Below are positions 49,130 through 62,450 of a stretch of DNA of 64,000 nt, piece by piece. This DNA is from Osmia lignaria lignaria. Taxonomy: Eukaryota > Arthropoda > Insecta > Hymenoptera > Megachilidae. Numbering within the stretch: position 1 is the stretch's first letter; each line of letters begins with the position of its first letter. The position numbers were made by a program, and so were the translations under genes. Location of the stretch: contig NW_027478161.1 in the NCBI RefSeq assembly GCF_051020975.1, positions 23,720,001 through 23,784,000 on the forward strand, given 5' to 3'. The notes under the pieces were generated by a model, which was given only the letters and a program-made list of their open reading frames with translations, was not told the DNA's origin and ran no database searches.

Positions 49130-50460
49130 TTATCTCAAAGAAAGGGGCCACTGTGTTTCTGTATCTCTATTATGTTGGTGCGGCTTCGCAACTTTTAAAT
49201 ATCTTGATATATCTCGAGAACTACGCATCTGATCAAAAAATATCATAGAACATAAAAAGTAGGAAACTTAATTCTCTACAAAAAAGGTCTCTTAACATTT
49301 TGCCATAGCTCGCTTCGTTTCCGAGATATTTGCAGATTTATCTCAAGGGAAGGGGCCTGACGGACATATTTCGAGATATTTCTTCTTCTTGTTGTTCTTC
49401 TTCTGCACAGCTAAGCTGGAAGTGGCATTTGCGGCTCGCACTAGTGCAGAGTTATCTCAAAGAAAGGGGCCACGGTGTTTCTGTATCTCTATTATGTTGG
49501 TGCAGCTTCGGAACTTTTAAATATCTTGATATATCTCGAGAGCTACGCATCTGATCAAAAAATATCATAGAACATAAAAAGTAGGAAACTTAATTCTGTA
49601 CAAAAAAGGTCTCTTAACATTTTGCAATAGCTCGCTTCATTTCCGAGATATTTGCAGATTTATCTCAAGGGAAGGGGCCTGACGGACATATTTCGAGATA
49701 TTTCTTCTTGTTGTTCTTCTTCTGCACAGCTAAGCTGGAAGTGGCATTTGCGGCTCGCACTAGTGCAGAGTTATCTCAAAGAAAGGGGCCACGGTGTTTC
49801 TGTATCTCTATTATGTTGGTGCGGCTTCGGAACTTTTAAATATCTCGATATATCTCGAAAACTACGCTTCTGATCAAAAAATATCATAGAACATAAATTG
49901 TAGGAAACATAATTCTCTACAAAAAAGGTCTCTTAACATTTTGCAATAGCTCGCTTCGTTTCCGAGATATTTGCAGATACATCTCAAGGGAAGGGGCCTG
50001 ACGGACATATTTCGAGATATTTCTTCTTCTTGTTGTTCTTCTTCTGCACAGCTAAGCTGGAAGTGGCATTTGCAGCTCGCAATAGTGCAGAGTTATCTCA
50101 AAGAAAGGGGCCACGGTGTTTCTGTATCTCTATTATGTTGGTGCGGCTTCGGAACTTTTGAATATCTTGATATATCTCGAGAACTACGCATCTGATCAAA
50201 AAATATCATAGAACATAAAAAGTAGGAAACTTAATTCTCTACAAAAAAGGTCTCTTAACATTTTGCATAGCTCGCTTCGTTTCCGAGATATTTGCAGATT
50301 TATCTCAAGGGAAGGGGCCTGACGGACATATTTCGAGATATTTCTTCTTCTTGTTGTTCTTCTTCTGCACAGCTAAGCTGGAAGTGGCATTTGCATCTCG
50401 CACTAGTGCAGAGTTATCTCAAAGAAAGGGGCCACGGTGTTTCTGTATCTCTATTATGTT
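49130..50460 (+). repeat. ~1.3 kb block, copy 1 (partner at +12,530)
   Basis: The second half of 49008 (CACTGTGTTTCTG, CTTCGCAAC) and the units at 49330, 49652 (-3), 49971 (GCAGATACATCTC, TTTTGAATATC) and 50292 (TTTTGCATAGC, TTTGCATCTCGC) match 61.66-62.99 kb at offset 12,530. The copies separate at TTGGTACGGC here against TTGGTGCAGC there. Confidence 0.78.
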
Positions 50461-50879
50461 GGTACGGCTTCGGAACTTTTAAATATCTCGATATATCTCG
50501 AGAACTACGCATCTGATCAAAAAATATCGTAGAACATAAAAAGTAGGAAACTTAATTCTCTACAAATAAAGTCTCATAACATTTTGCCATAGCTCGCTTC
50601 GTTTCCGAGATATTTGCAGATTTATCTCAAGGGAAGGGGCCTGACGGACATATTTCGAGATATTTCTTCTTCTTGTTGTTCTTCTTCTGCACAGCTAAGC
50701 TGGAAGTGGCATTTGCGGCTCGCACTAGTGCAGGGTTATCTCAAAGAAAGGGGCCACGGTGTTTCTGTATCTCTATTATGTTGGTGCGGCTTCGGAACTT
50801 TTAAATATCTTGATATATCTCGAGAACTACGCATCTGATCAAAAAATATCATACAACATAAAAAGTAGGAAACTGAATT

Positions 50880-52530
50880 CTCTACAAAAAAGGTCTCTTA
50901 ACATTTTGCCATAGCTCGCTTCGTTTCCGAGATATTTGCAGATTTATCTCAAGGGAAGGGGCCTGACGGACATATTTCGAGATATTTCTTCTTCTTGTTG
51001 TTCTTCTTCTGCACAGCTAAACTGGAAGTGGCGTTTCCAGCTCGCAATAGTGCAGAGTTATCTCAAAGAATGGGGCCACGGTGTTTCTGTATCTCTATTA
51101 TGTTGGTGCGGCTTCGGAACTTTTAAATATCTTGATATATCTCGAGAACTACGAATCTGATCAAAAAATATCGTAGAACATAAAAAGTAGGAAACTTAAT
51201 TCTCTACAAATAAAGTCTCATAACATTTTGCCATAGCTCGCTTCGTTTCCGAGATATTTGCAGATTTATCTCAAGGGAAGGGGCCTGACGGACATATTTC
51301 GAGATATTTCTTCTTCTTGTTGTTCTTCTTCTGCACAGCTAAGCTGGAAGTGGCATTTGCAGCTCGCAATAGTGCAGAGTTATCTCAAAGAAAGGGGCCA
51401 CGGTGATTCTGTATCTCTATTATGTTGGTGCGGCTTCGGAACTTTTAAATATCTTGATATATCTCGAGAACTACGCAACTGATCAAAAAATATCATAGAA
51501 CATAAAAAGTAGGAAACTTAATTCTCTACAAAAAAGGTCTCTTAACATTTTGCCATAGCTCGCTTCGTTTCCGAGATATTTGCAGATTGATCTCAAGGGA
51601 AGGGGCCTGACGGACATATTTCGAGATATTTTTTCTTCTTGTTGTTCTTCTTCTGCACAGCTAAGCTGGAAGTGGCATTTACAGCTCGCAATAGTGCAGA
51701 GTTATCTCAAAGAAAGGGGCCACTGTGTTTCCGTATCTCTATTATGTTGGTGCGGCTTCGGAACTTTTAAATATCTTGATATATCTCGAGAACTACGCAT
51801 CTGATCAAAAAATATCATACAACATAAAAAGTAGGAAACTGAATTCTCTACAAAAAAGGTCTCTTAACATTTTGCCATAGCTCGCTTCGTTTCCGAGATA
51901 TTTGCAGATTTATCTCAAGGGAAGGGGCCTGACGGACATATTTCGAGATATATCTTCTTCTTGTTGTTCTTCTTCTGCACAGCTAAACTGGAAGTGGCAT
52001 TTCCAGCTCGCAAGAGTGCAGAGTTATCTCAAAGAAAGGGGCCGCGGTGTTTCTGTATCTCTATTATGTTGGTGCAGCTTCGGAACTTTTAAATATCTTG
52101 ATATACCTCGAGAACTACGCATCTGATCAAAAAATATCATAGAACATAAAAAGTAGGAAACTTAATTCTCTACAAAAAAGGTCTCTTAACATTTTGCCAT
52201 AGCTCGCTTCGTTTCCGAGATATTTGCAGATTTATCTCAAGGGAAGGGGCCTGACGGACATATTTCGAGATATTTCTTCTTCTTGTTGTTCTTCTTCTGC
52301 ACAGCTAAACTGGAAGTGGCGTTTCCAGCTCGCAATAGTGCAGAGTTATCTCAAAGAAAGGGGCCACGGTGTTTCTGTATCTCTATTATGTTGGTGCGGC
52401 TTCGGAACTTTTAAATATCTTGATATATCTCGAGAACTACGACTCTGATCAAAAAATATCGTAGAACATAAAAAGTAGGAAACTTAATTCTCTACAAATA
52501 AAGTCTCATAACATTTTGCCATAGCTCGCT
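50880..52530 (+). repeat. Block rearranged from the 45.4-46.7 kb segment
   Basis: Contains counterparts of 45786-46430 followed by counterparts of 45464-45786. The linker AACTGAATTCTC is private to this segment and occurs twice (near 50872 and 51838). The linker pair ATATCGTAGAAC and AAATAAAGTCTCATAAC recurs at 45377, 46021, 50527, 51171, 52459 and 63379. Confidence 0.72.
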
Positions 52531-54149
52531 TCGTTTCCGAGATATTTGCAGATTTATCTCAAGGGAAGGGGCCTGACGGACATATTTCGAGATATTTCTT
52601 CTTCTTGTTGTTCTTCTTCTGCACAGCTAAGCTGGAAGTGGCATTTGCAGCTCGCAATAGTGCAGAGTTATCTCAAAGAAAGGGGCCACGGTGTTTCTGT
52701 ATCTCTATTATGTTGGTGCGGCTTCGGAACTTTTAAATATCTTGATATATCTCGAGAACTACGCATCTGTTCAAAAAATATCATAGAACATAAAAAGTAG
52801 GAAACCTAATTCTCTACAAAAAAGGTCTCTTAACATTTTGCAATAGCTCGCTTCGTTTCCGAGATATTTGCAGATTTATCGCAAGGGAAGGTGCCTGACG
52901 GACATATTTCGAGATATTTCTTCTTGTTGTTCTTCTTCTGCACAGCTAAGCTGGAAGTGGCATTTGCGGCTCGCACTAGTGCACAGTTATCTCAAAGACA
53001 GGGGCCACGGTGTTTCTGTATCTCTATTATGTTGGTGCGGCTTCGGAACTTTTAAATATCTCGATATATCTCGAAAACTACGCTTCTGATCAAAAAATAT
53101 CATAGAACATAAATTGTAGGAAACATAATTCTCTACAAAAAACGTCTCTCAACATTTTGCGATAGCTCACTTCGTTTCCGAGATATTTGCAGATTCAGCT
53201 CAAAGTAACGGGCCTGACGGACATATTTCGAGATATTTCTTCTTCTTGTTGTTCTTCTTTTGCACAGCTAAACTGGAAGTGGTATTTCCAGCTCGCAATA
53301 GTGCAGAGTTATCTCAAAGAAAGGGGCCACGGTGTTTCTGTATCTCTATTATGTTGGTGCGGCTTCGCAACTTTTAAATATCTTGATATATCTCGAGAAC
53401 TACGCATCTGATCAAAAAATATCATAGAACATAAAAAGTAGGAAACTTAATTCTCTACAAAAAAGGTCTCTTAACATTTTGCCATAGCTCGCTTCGTTTC
53501 CGAGATATTTGCAGATATATCTCAAGGGAAGGGGCCTGACGGACATATTTCGAGATATTTCTTCTTCTTGTTGTTCTTCTTCTGCACAGCAAAACTGGAA
53601 GTGGCATTTCCAGCTCGCAATAGTGCAGAGTTATCTCAAAGAAAGGGGCCACGGTGTTTCTGTATCTCTATTATGTTGGTGCGGCTTCGGAACTTTTAAA
53701 TATCTTGATATATCTCGAGAACTACGCATCTGATCAAAAAATATCATAGAACATAAAAAGTAGGAAACTTAATTCTCTACAAAAAAGGTCTCTTAACATT
53801 TTGCCATAGCTCGCTTCGTTTCCGAGATATTTGCAGATTTATCTCAAGGGAAGGGGCCTGACGGACATATTTCGAGATATTTCTTCTTGTTGTTCTTCTT
53901 CTGCACAGCTAAGCTGGAAGTGGCATTTGCGGCTCGCACTAGTGCAGAGTTATCTCAAAGAAAGGGGCCACGGTGTTTCTGTATCTCTATTATGTTGGTG
54001 CGGCTTCGGAACTTTTAGATATCTTGATATATCTCGAGAACTACGCATCTGATCAAAAAATATCATAGAACATAAAAAATAGGAAACTTAATTCTCTACA
54101 AAAAAGGTCTCTTAACATTTTGCCATAGCTCGCTTCGTTTCCGAGATAT

Positions 54150-54471
54150 TTGCAGATTTATCTCAAGGGAAGGGGCCTGACGGACATATTTCGAGATATT
54201 TCTTCTTCTTGTTGTTCTTCTTCTGCACAGCTAAGCTGGAAGTGGCATTTGCGGCTCGCACTAGTGCAGAGTTATCTCAAAGAAAGGGGCCACGGTGTTT
54301 CTGTATCTCTATTATGTTGGTGCGGCTTCGGAACTTTTAAATATCTCGATATATCTCGAAAACTACGCTTCGGATCAAAAAATATCATAGAACATAAATT
54401 GTAGGAAACATAATTCTCTACAAAAAAGGTCTCTTAACATTTTGCCATAGCTCGCTTCGTTTCCGAGATAT
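54150..54471 (+). repeat. Monomer present in HOR copy 1 only
   Basis: A K-tail unit with the private ACGCTTCGGATC. In copy 2 the AAAAAATAGG linker joins directly to the GCAGATATATCTC unit (58968). In copy 1 this K-tail unit and its AAATTGTAGG linker lie between them. The size difference is exactly one period. Confidence 0.78.
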
Positions 54472-55029
54472 TTGCAGATATATCTCAAGGGAAGGGGCCT
54501 GACGGACATATTTCGAGATATTTCTTCTTCTTGTTGTTCTTCTTCTGCACAGCTAAGCTGGAAGTGGCATTTGCAGCTCGCAATAGTGCAGAGTTATCTC
54601 AAAGAAAGGGGCCACGGTGTTTCTGTATCTCTATTATGTTGGTGCGGCTTCGGAACTTTTAAATATCTTGATATATCTCGAGAACTACGCATCTGATCAA
54701 AAAATATCATAGAACATAAAGAGTAGGAAACTAAATTCCCTACAAAAAAGGTCTCTTAACATTTTGCCATAGCTCGCTTCGTTTCCGAGATATTTGCAGA
54801 TTTATCTCAAGGGAAGGGGCCTGACGGACATATTTCGAGATATTTCTTCTTCTTGTTGTTCTTCTTCTGCACAGCTAAGCTGGAAGTGGCATTTGCGGCT
54901 CGCACTAGTGCAGACTTATCTCAAAGAAAGGGGCCACGGTGTTTCTGTATCTCTATTATATTGGTGCGGCTTCGGAACTTTTAAATATCTTGATATATCT
55001 CGAGAACTACGCATCTGATCAAAAAATAT

Positions 55030-56620
55030 CATACTACATGAAAAGTAGGAAACTTAATTCTCTACAAGAAAGGTCTCCAAACATTTTGCCATAGCTCGCT
55101 TCGTTTCCGAGATATTTGCAGATTTATCTCAAGGGAAGGGGCCTGACGGACATATTTCGAGATATTTCTTCTTCTTGTTGTTCTTCTTCTGCACAGCTAA
55201 ACTGGAAGTGGCATTTCCAGCTCGCAATAGTGCAGAGTTATCTCAAAGAAAGGGGCCACGGTGTTTCTGTATCTCTATTATGTTGGTGCGGCTTCGGAAC
55301 TTTTAGATATCTTGATATATCTCGAGAACTACGCATCTGATCAAAAAATATCATAGAACATAAAAAATAGGAAACTTAATTCTCTACAAAAAAGGTCTCT
55401 TAACATTTTGCCATAGCTCGCTTCGTTTCCGAGATATTTGCAGATTTATCTCAAGGGAAGGGGCCTGACGGACATATTTCGAGATATTTCTTCTTCTTGT
55501 TGTTCTTCTTCTGCACAGCTAAGCTGGAAGTGGCATTTGCGGCTCGCACTAGTGCAGAGTTATCTCAAAGAAAGGGGCCACGGTGTTTCTGTATCTCTAT
55601 TATGTTGGTGCGGCTTCGGAACTTTTAAATATCTCGATATATCTCGAAAACTACGCTTCTGATCAAAAAATATCATAGCACATAAATTGTAGGAAACATA
55701 ATTCTCTACAAAAAAGGTCTCTTAACATTTTGCCATAGCTCGCTTCGTTTCCGAGATATTTGCAGATATATCTCAAGGGAAGGGGCCTGACGGACATATT
55801 TCGAGATATTTCTTCTTCTTGTTGTTCTTCTTCTGCACAGCTAAGCTGGAAGTGGCATTTGCAGCTCGCAATAGTGCAGAGTTATCTCAAAGAAAGGGGC
55901 CACGGTGTTTCTGTATCTCTATTATGTTGGTGCGGCTTCGGAACTTTTAAATATCTCGATATATCTCGAAAACTGCGCTTCTGATCAAAAAATATCATAG
56001 AACATAAATTGTAGGAAACATAATTCTCTACAAAAAAGTCTCTTACATTTTGCCATTGCTCGCTTCGTTTCCGAGATATTTGGAGATTTATCTCAAGGGA
56101 AGGGGCCTGACGGACATATTTCGAGATATTTCTTCTTCTTGTTGTTCTTCTTCTGCACAGCTAAGCTGGAAGTGGCATTTGCGGCTCGCACTAGTGCAGA
56201 GTTATCTCAAAGAAAGGGGCCACGGTGTTTCTGTATCTCTATTATGTTGGTGCGGCTTCGGAACTTTTAAATATCTCGATACATCTAGAAAACTACGCTT
56301 CTGATCAAAAAATATCATAGAACATAAATTGTAGGAAACATAATTCTCTACAAAAAACGTCTCTTAACATTTTGCCATAGCTCGCTTCGTTTCCGAGATA
56401 TTTGCAGATTCAGCTCAAAGGAACGGGCCTGACGGACATATTTCGAGATATTTTTCTTCTTGTTGTTCTTCCTCTGCACAGCTAAGCTGGAAGTGGCATT
56501 TGCAGCTCGCAATAGTGCAGAGTTATCTCAAAGAAAGGGGCCACGGTGTTTCTGTATCTCTATTATGTTGGTGCGGCTTCGGAACTTTTAAATATCTTGA
56601 TATATCTCGAGAACTACGCA
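55030..56620 (+). repeat. Embedded segment of the 6-unit HOR type (positions d, e, f, a, b)
   Basis: The linker ACTACATGAAAAG with GGTCTCCAAAC precedes 55116, and the next units carry the d, e, f, a and b signatures of the 32.6-44.7 kb HOR, including the -2 linker and the -1 pyrimidine tract. In the regular HOR this linker precedes unit c, so here c is skipped. Private additions are TTTGGAGATTT and CTCGATACATC. The segment is repeated at 59.5-61.1 kb. Confidence 0.75.
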
Positions 56621-57950
56621 TCTGATCAAAAAATATCATAGAGCATAAAAAGTAGGAAACCTAATTCTCTACAAAAAAGGTCTCTTAACATTTTGCAATA
56701 GCTCGCTTCGTTTCCGAGATATTTGCAGATTTATCGCAAGGGAAGGTGCCTGACGGACATATTTCGAGATATTTCTTCTTGTTGTTCTTCTTCTGCACAG
56801 CTAAGCTGGAAGTGGCATTTGCGGCTCGCACTAGTGCAGAGTTATCTCAAAGACAGGGGCCACGGTGTTTCTGTATCTCTATTATGTTGGTGCGGCTTCG
56901 GAACTTTTGAATATCTCGATATATCTCGAAAACTACGCTTCTGATCAAAAAATATCATAGAACGTAAATTGTAGGAAACATAATTCTCTACAAAAAACGT
57001 CTCTTAACCTTTTGCCATAGCTCGCTTCGTTTCCGAGATATTTGCAGATTCAGCTCAAAGTAACGGGCCTGACGGACATATTTCGAGATATTTCTTCTTC
57101 TTGTTGTTCTTCTTTTGCACAGCTAAACTGGAAGTGGCATTTCCAGCTCGCAATAGTGCAGAGTTATCTCAAAGAAAGGGGCCACTGTGTTTCTGTATCT
57201 CTATTATGTTGGTGCGGCTTCGCAACTTTTAAATATCTTGATATATCTCGAGAACTACGCATCTGATCAAAAAATATCATAGAACATAAAAAGTAGGAAA
57301 CTTAATTCTCTACAAAAAAGGTCTCTTAACATTTTGCCATAGCTCGCTTCGTTTCCGAGATATTTGCAGATTTATCTCAAGGGAAGGGGCCTGACGGACA
57401 TATTTCGAGATATTTCTTCTTCTTGTTGTTCTTCTTCTGCACAGCTAAGCTGGAAGTGGCATTTGCGGCTCGCACTAGTGCAGAGTTATCTCAAAGAAAG
57501 GGGCCACGGTGTTTCTGTATCTCTATTATGTTGGTGCAGCTTCGGAACTTTTAAATATCTTGATATATCTCGAGAACTACGCATCTGATCAAAAAATATC
57601 ATAGAACATAAAAAGTAGGAAACTTAATTCTGTACAAAAAAGGTGTCTTAACATTTTGCAATAGCTCGCTTCATTTCCGAGATATTTGCAGATTTATCTC
57701 AAGGGAAGGGGCCTGACGGACATATTTCGAGATATTTCTTCTTGTTGTTCTTCTTCTGCACAGCTAAGCTGGAAGTGGCATTTGCGGCTCGCACTAGTGC
57801 AGAGTTATCTCAAAGAAAGGGGCCACGGTGTTTCTGTATCTCTATTATGTTGGTGCGGCTTCGGAACTTTTAAATATCTCGATATATCTCGAAAACTACG
57901 CTTCTGATCAAAAAATATCATAGAACATAAATTGTAGGAAACATAATTCT

Positions 57951-60900
57951 CTACAAAAAACGTCTCTCAACATTTTGCGATAGCTCACTTCGTTTCCGAG
58001 ATATTTGCAGATTCAGCTCAAAGTAACGGGCCTGACGGACATATTTCGAGATATTTCTTCTTCTTGTTGTTCTTCTTTTGCACAGCTAAACTGGAAGTGG
58101 TATTTCCAGCTCGCAATAGTGCAGAGTTATCTCAAAGAAAGGGGCCACGGTGTTTCTGTATCTCTATTATGTTGGTGCGGCTTCGCAACTTTTAAATATC
58201 TTGATATATCTCGAGAACTACGCATCTGATCAAAAAATATCATAGAACATAAAAAGTAGGAAACTTAATTCTCTACAAAAAAGGTCTCTTAACATTTTGC
58301 CATAGCTCGCTTCGTTTCCGAGATATTTGCAGATATATCTCAAGGGAAGGGGCCTGACGGACATATTTCGAGATATTTCTTCTTCTTGTTGTTCTTCTTC
58401 TGCACAGCAAAACTGGAAGTGGCATTTCCAGCTCGCAATAGTGCAGAGTTATCTCAAAGAAAGGGACCACGGTGTTTCTGTATCTCTATTATGTTGGTGC
58501 GGCTTCGGAACTTTTAAATATCTTGATATATCTCGAGAACTACGCATCTGATCAAAAAATATCATAGAACATAAAAAGTAGGAAACTTAATTCTCTACAA
58601 AAAAGGTCTCTTAACATTTTGCCATAGCTCGCTTCGTTTCCGAGATATTTGCAGATTTATCTCAAGGGAAGGGGCCTGACGGACATATTTCGAGATATTT
58701 CTTCTTGTTGTTCTTCTTCTGCACAGCTAAGCTGGAAGTGGCATTTGCGGCTCGCACTAGTGCAGAGTTATCTCAAAGAAAGGGGCCACGGTGTTTCTGT
58801 ATCTCTATTATGTTGGTGCGGCTTCGGAACTTTTAGATATCTTGATATATCTCGAGAACTACGCATCTGATCAAAAAATATCATAGAACATAAAAAATAG
58901 GAAACTTAATTCTCTACAAAAAAGGTCTCTTAACATTTTGCCATAGCTCGCTTCGTTTCCGAGATATTTGCAGATATATCTCAAGGGAAGGGGCCTGACG
59001 GACATATTTCGAGATATTTCTTCTTCTTGTTGTTCTTCTTCTGCACAGCTAAGCTGGAAGTGGCATTTGCAGCTCGCAATAGTGCAGAGTTATCTCAAAG
59101 AAAGGGGCCACGGTGTTTCTGTATCTCTATTATGTTGGTGCGGCTTCGGAACTTTTAAATATCTTGATATATCTCGAGAACTACGCATCTGATCAAAAAA
59201 TATCATAGAACATAAAGAGTAGGAAACTAAATTCCCTACAAAAAAGGTCTCTTAACATTTTGCCATAGCTCGCTTCGTTTCCGAGATATTTGCAGATTTA
59301 TCTCAAGGGAAGGGGCCTGACGGACATATTTCGAGATATTTCTTCTTCTTGTTGTTCTTCTTCTGCACAGCTAAGCTGGAAGTGGCATTTGCGGCTCGCA
59401 CTAGTGCAGACTTATCTCAAAGAAAGGGGCCACGGTGTTTCTGTATCTCTATTATATTGGTGCGGCTTCGGAACTTTTAAATATCTTGATATATCTCGAG
59501 AACTACGCATCTGATCAAAAAATATCATACTACATGAAAAGTAGGAAACTTAATTCTCTACAAGAAAGGTCTCCAAACATTTTGCCATAGCTCGCTTCGT
59601 TTCCGAGATATTTGCAGATTTATCTCAAGGGAAGGGGCCTGACGGACATATTTCGAGATATTTCTTCTTCTTGTTGTTCTTCTTCTGCACAGCTAAACTG
59701 GAAGTGGCATTTCCAGCTCGCAATAGTGCAGAGTTATCTCAAAGAAAGGGGCCACGGTGTTTCTGTATCTCTATTATGTTGGTGCGGCTTCGGAACTTTT
59801 AGATATCTTGATATATCTCGAGAACTACGCATCTGATCAAAAAATATCATAGAACATAAAAAATAGGAAACTTAATTCTCTACAAAAAAGGTCTCTTAAC
59901 ATTTTGCCATAGCTCGCTTCGTTTCCGAGATATTTGCAGATTTATCTCAAGGGAAGGGGCCTGACGGACATATTTCGAGATATTTCTTCTTCTTGTTGTT
60001 CTTCTTCTGCACAGCTAAGCTGGAAGTGGCATTTGCGGCTCGCACTAGTGCAGAGTTATCTCAAAGAAAGGGGCCACGGTGTTTCTGTATCTCTATTATG
60101 TTGGTGCGGCTTCGGAACTTTTAAATATCTCGATATATCTCGAAAACTACGCTTCTGATCAAAAAATATCATAGCACATAAATTGTAGGAAACATAATTC
60201 TCTACAAAAAAGGTCTCTTAACATTTTGCCATAGCTCGCTTCGTTTCCGAGATATTTGCAGATATATCTCAAGGGAAGGGGCCTGACGGACATATTTCGA
60301 GATATTTCTTCTTCTTGTTGTTCTTCTTCTGCACAGCTAAGCTGGAAGTGGCATTTGCAGCTCGCAATAGTGCAGAGTTATCTCAAAGAAAGGGGCCACG
60401 GTGTTTCTGTATCTCTATTATGTTGGTGCGGCTTCGGAACTTTTAAATATCTCGATATATCTCGAAAACTGCGCTTCTGATCAAAAAATATCATAGAACA
60501 TAAATTGTAGGAAACATAATTCTCTACAAAAAAGTCTCTTACATTTTGCCATTGCTCGCTTCGTTTCCGAGATATTTGGAGATTTATCTCAAGGGAAGGG
60601 GCCTGACGGACATATTTCGAGATATTTCTTCTTCTTGTTGTTCTTCTTCTGCACAGCTAAGCTGGAAGTGGCATTTGCGGCTCGCACTAGTGCAGAGTTA
60701 TCTCAAAGAAAGGGGCCACGGTGTTTCTGTATCTCTATTATGTTGGTGCGGCTTCGGAACTTTTAAATATCTCGATACATCTAGAAAACTACGCTTCTGA
60801 TCAAAAAATATCATAGAACATAAATTGTAGGAAACATAATTCTCTACAAAAAACGTCTCTTAACATTTTGCCATAGCTCGCTTCGTTTCCGAGATATTTG

Positions 60901-62450
60901 CAGATTCAGCTCAAAGGAACGGGCCTGACGGACATATTTCGAGATATTTTTCTTCTTGTTGTTCTTCCTCTGCACAGCTAAGCTGGAAGTGGCATTTGCA
61001 GCTCGCAATAGTGCAGAGTTATCTCAAAGAAAGGGGCCACGGTGTTTCTGTATCTCTATTATGTTGGTGCGGCTTCGGAACTTTTAAATATCTTGATATA
61101 TCTCGAGAACTACGCATCTGATCAAAAAATATCATAGAGCATAAAAAGTAGGAAACCTAATTCTCTACAAAAAAGGTCTCTTAACATTTTGCAATAGCTC
61201 GCTTCGTTTCCGAGATATTTGCAGATTTATCGCAAGGGAAGGTGCCTGACGGACATATTTCGAGATATTTCTTCTTGTTGTTCTTCTTCTGCACAGCTAA
61301 GCTGGAAGTGGCATTTGCGGCTCGCACTAGTGCAGAGTTATCTCAAAGACAGGGGCCACGGTGTTTCTGTATCTCTATTATGTTGGTGCGGCTTCGGAAC
61401 TTTTGAATATCTCGATATATCTCGAAAACTACGCTTCTGATCAAAAAATATCATAGAACGTAAATTGTAGGAAACATAATTCCCTACAAAAAACGTCTCT
61501 TAACCTTTTGCCATAGCTCGCTTCGTTTCCGAGATATTTGCAGATTCAGCTCAAAGTAACGGGCCTGACGGACATATTTCGAGATATTTCTTCTTCTTGT
61601 TGTTCTTCTTTTGCACAGCTAAACTGGAAGTGGCATTTCCAGCTCGCAATAGTGCAGAGTTATCTCAAAGAAAGGGGCCACTGTGTTTCTGTATCTCTAT
61701 TATGTTGGTGCGGCTTCGCAACTTTTAAATATCTTGATATATCTCGAGAACTACGCATCTGATCAAAAAATATCATAGAACATAAAAAGTAGGAAACTTA
61801 ATTCTCTACAAAAAAGGTCTCTTAACATTTTGCCATAGCTCGCTTCGTTTCCGAGATATTTGCAGATTTATCTCAAGGGAAGGGGCCTGACGGACATATT
61901 TCGAGATATTTCTTCTTCTTGTTGTTCTTCTTCTGCACAGCTAAGCTGGAAGTGGCATTTGCGGCTCGCACTAGTGCAGAGTTATCTCAAAGAAAGGGGC
62001 CACGGTGTTTCTGTATCTCTATTATGTTGGTGCAGCTTCGGAACTTTTAAATATCTTGATATATCTCGAGAACTACGCATCTGATCAAAAAATATCATAG
62101 AACATAAAAAGTAGGAAACTTAATTCTGTACAAAAAAGGTGTCTTAACATTTTGCAATAGCTCGCTTCATTTCCGAGATATTTGCAGATTTATCTCAAGG
62201 GAAGGGGCCTGACGGACATATTTCGAGATATTTCTTCTTGTTGTTCTTCTTCTGCACAGCTAAGCTGGAAGTGGCATTTGCGGCTCGCACTAGTGCAGAG
62301 TTATCTCAAAGAAAGGGGCCACGGTGTTTCTGTATCTCTATTATGTTGGTGCGGCTTCGGAACTTTTAAATATCTCGATATATCTCGAAAACTACGCTTC
62401 TGATCAAAAAATATCATAGAACATAAATTGTAGGAAACATAATTCTCTAC
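57951..62450 (+). repeat. 14-unit HOR (4,496 bp), copy 2
   Basis: Follows copy 1 unit for unit except for the missing 322 bp unit, so the offset changes from 4,818 to 4,496 bp after 58870. Few differences were seen, for example AAAGGGACCAC near 58463 and AATTCCCTAC near 61480. The copy ends after the unit at 62182, where the linker changes to the TTTTGCAATAGC form shared with 49.9 kb. Confidence 0.86.

Larger units (their letters stand above)
53150..57950 (+). repeat. 15-unit HOR (4,818 bp), copy 1
   Basis: Fifteen units from the one at 53187 (GATAGCTCACTTCG before it, CTTTTGCACAGC, GGTATTTCC) through 57686. Copy 2 follows at 58005 with the same order of marks: CAGCAAAACTGG, CAGACTTATC with ATTATATTGG, TTTGGAGATTTATC with CTCGATACATC, TTTATCGCAAGGG with AGACAGGGG, and AACCTTTTGCC. 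It contains one unit, 54150-54471, that is missing from copy 2. Confidence 0.86.
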
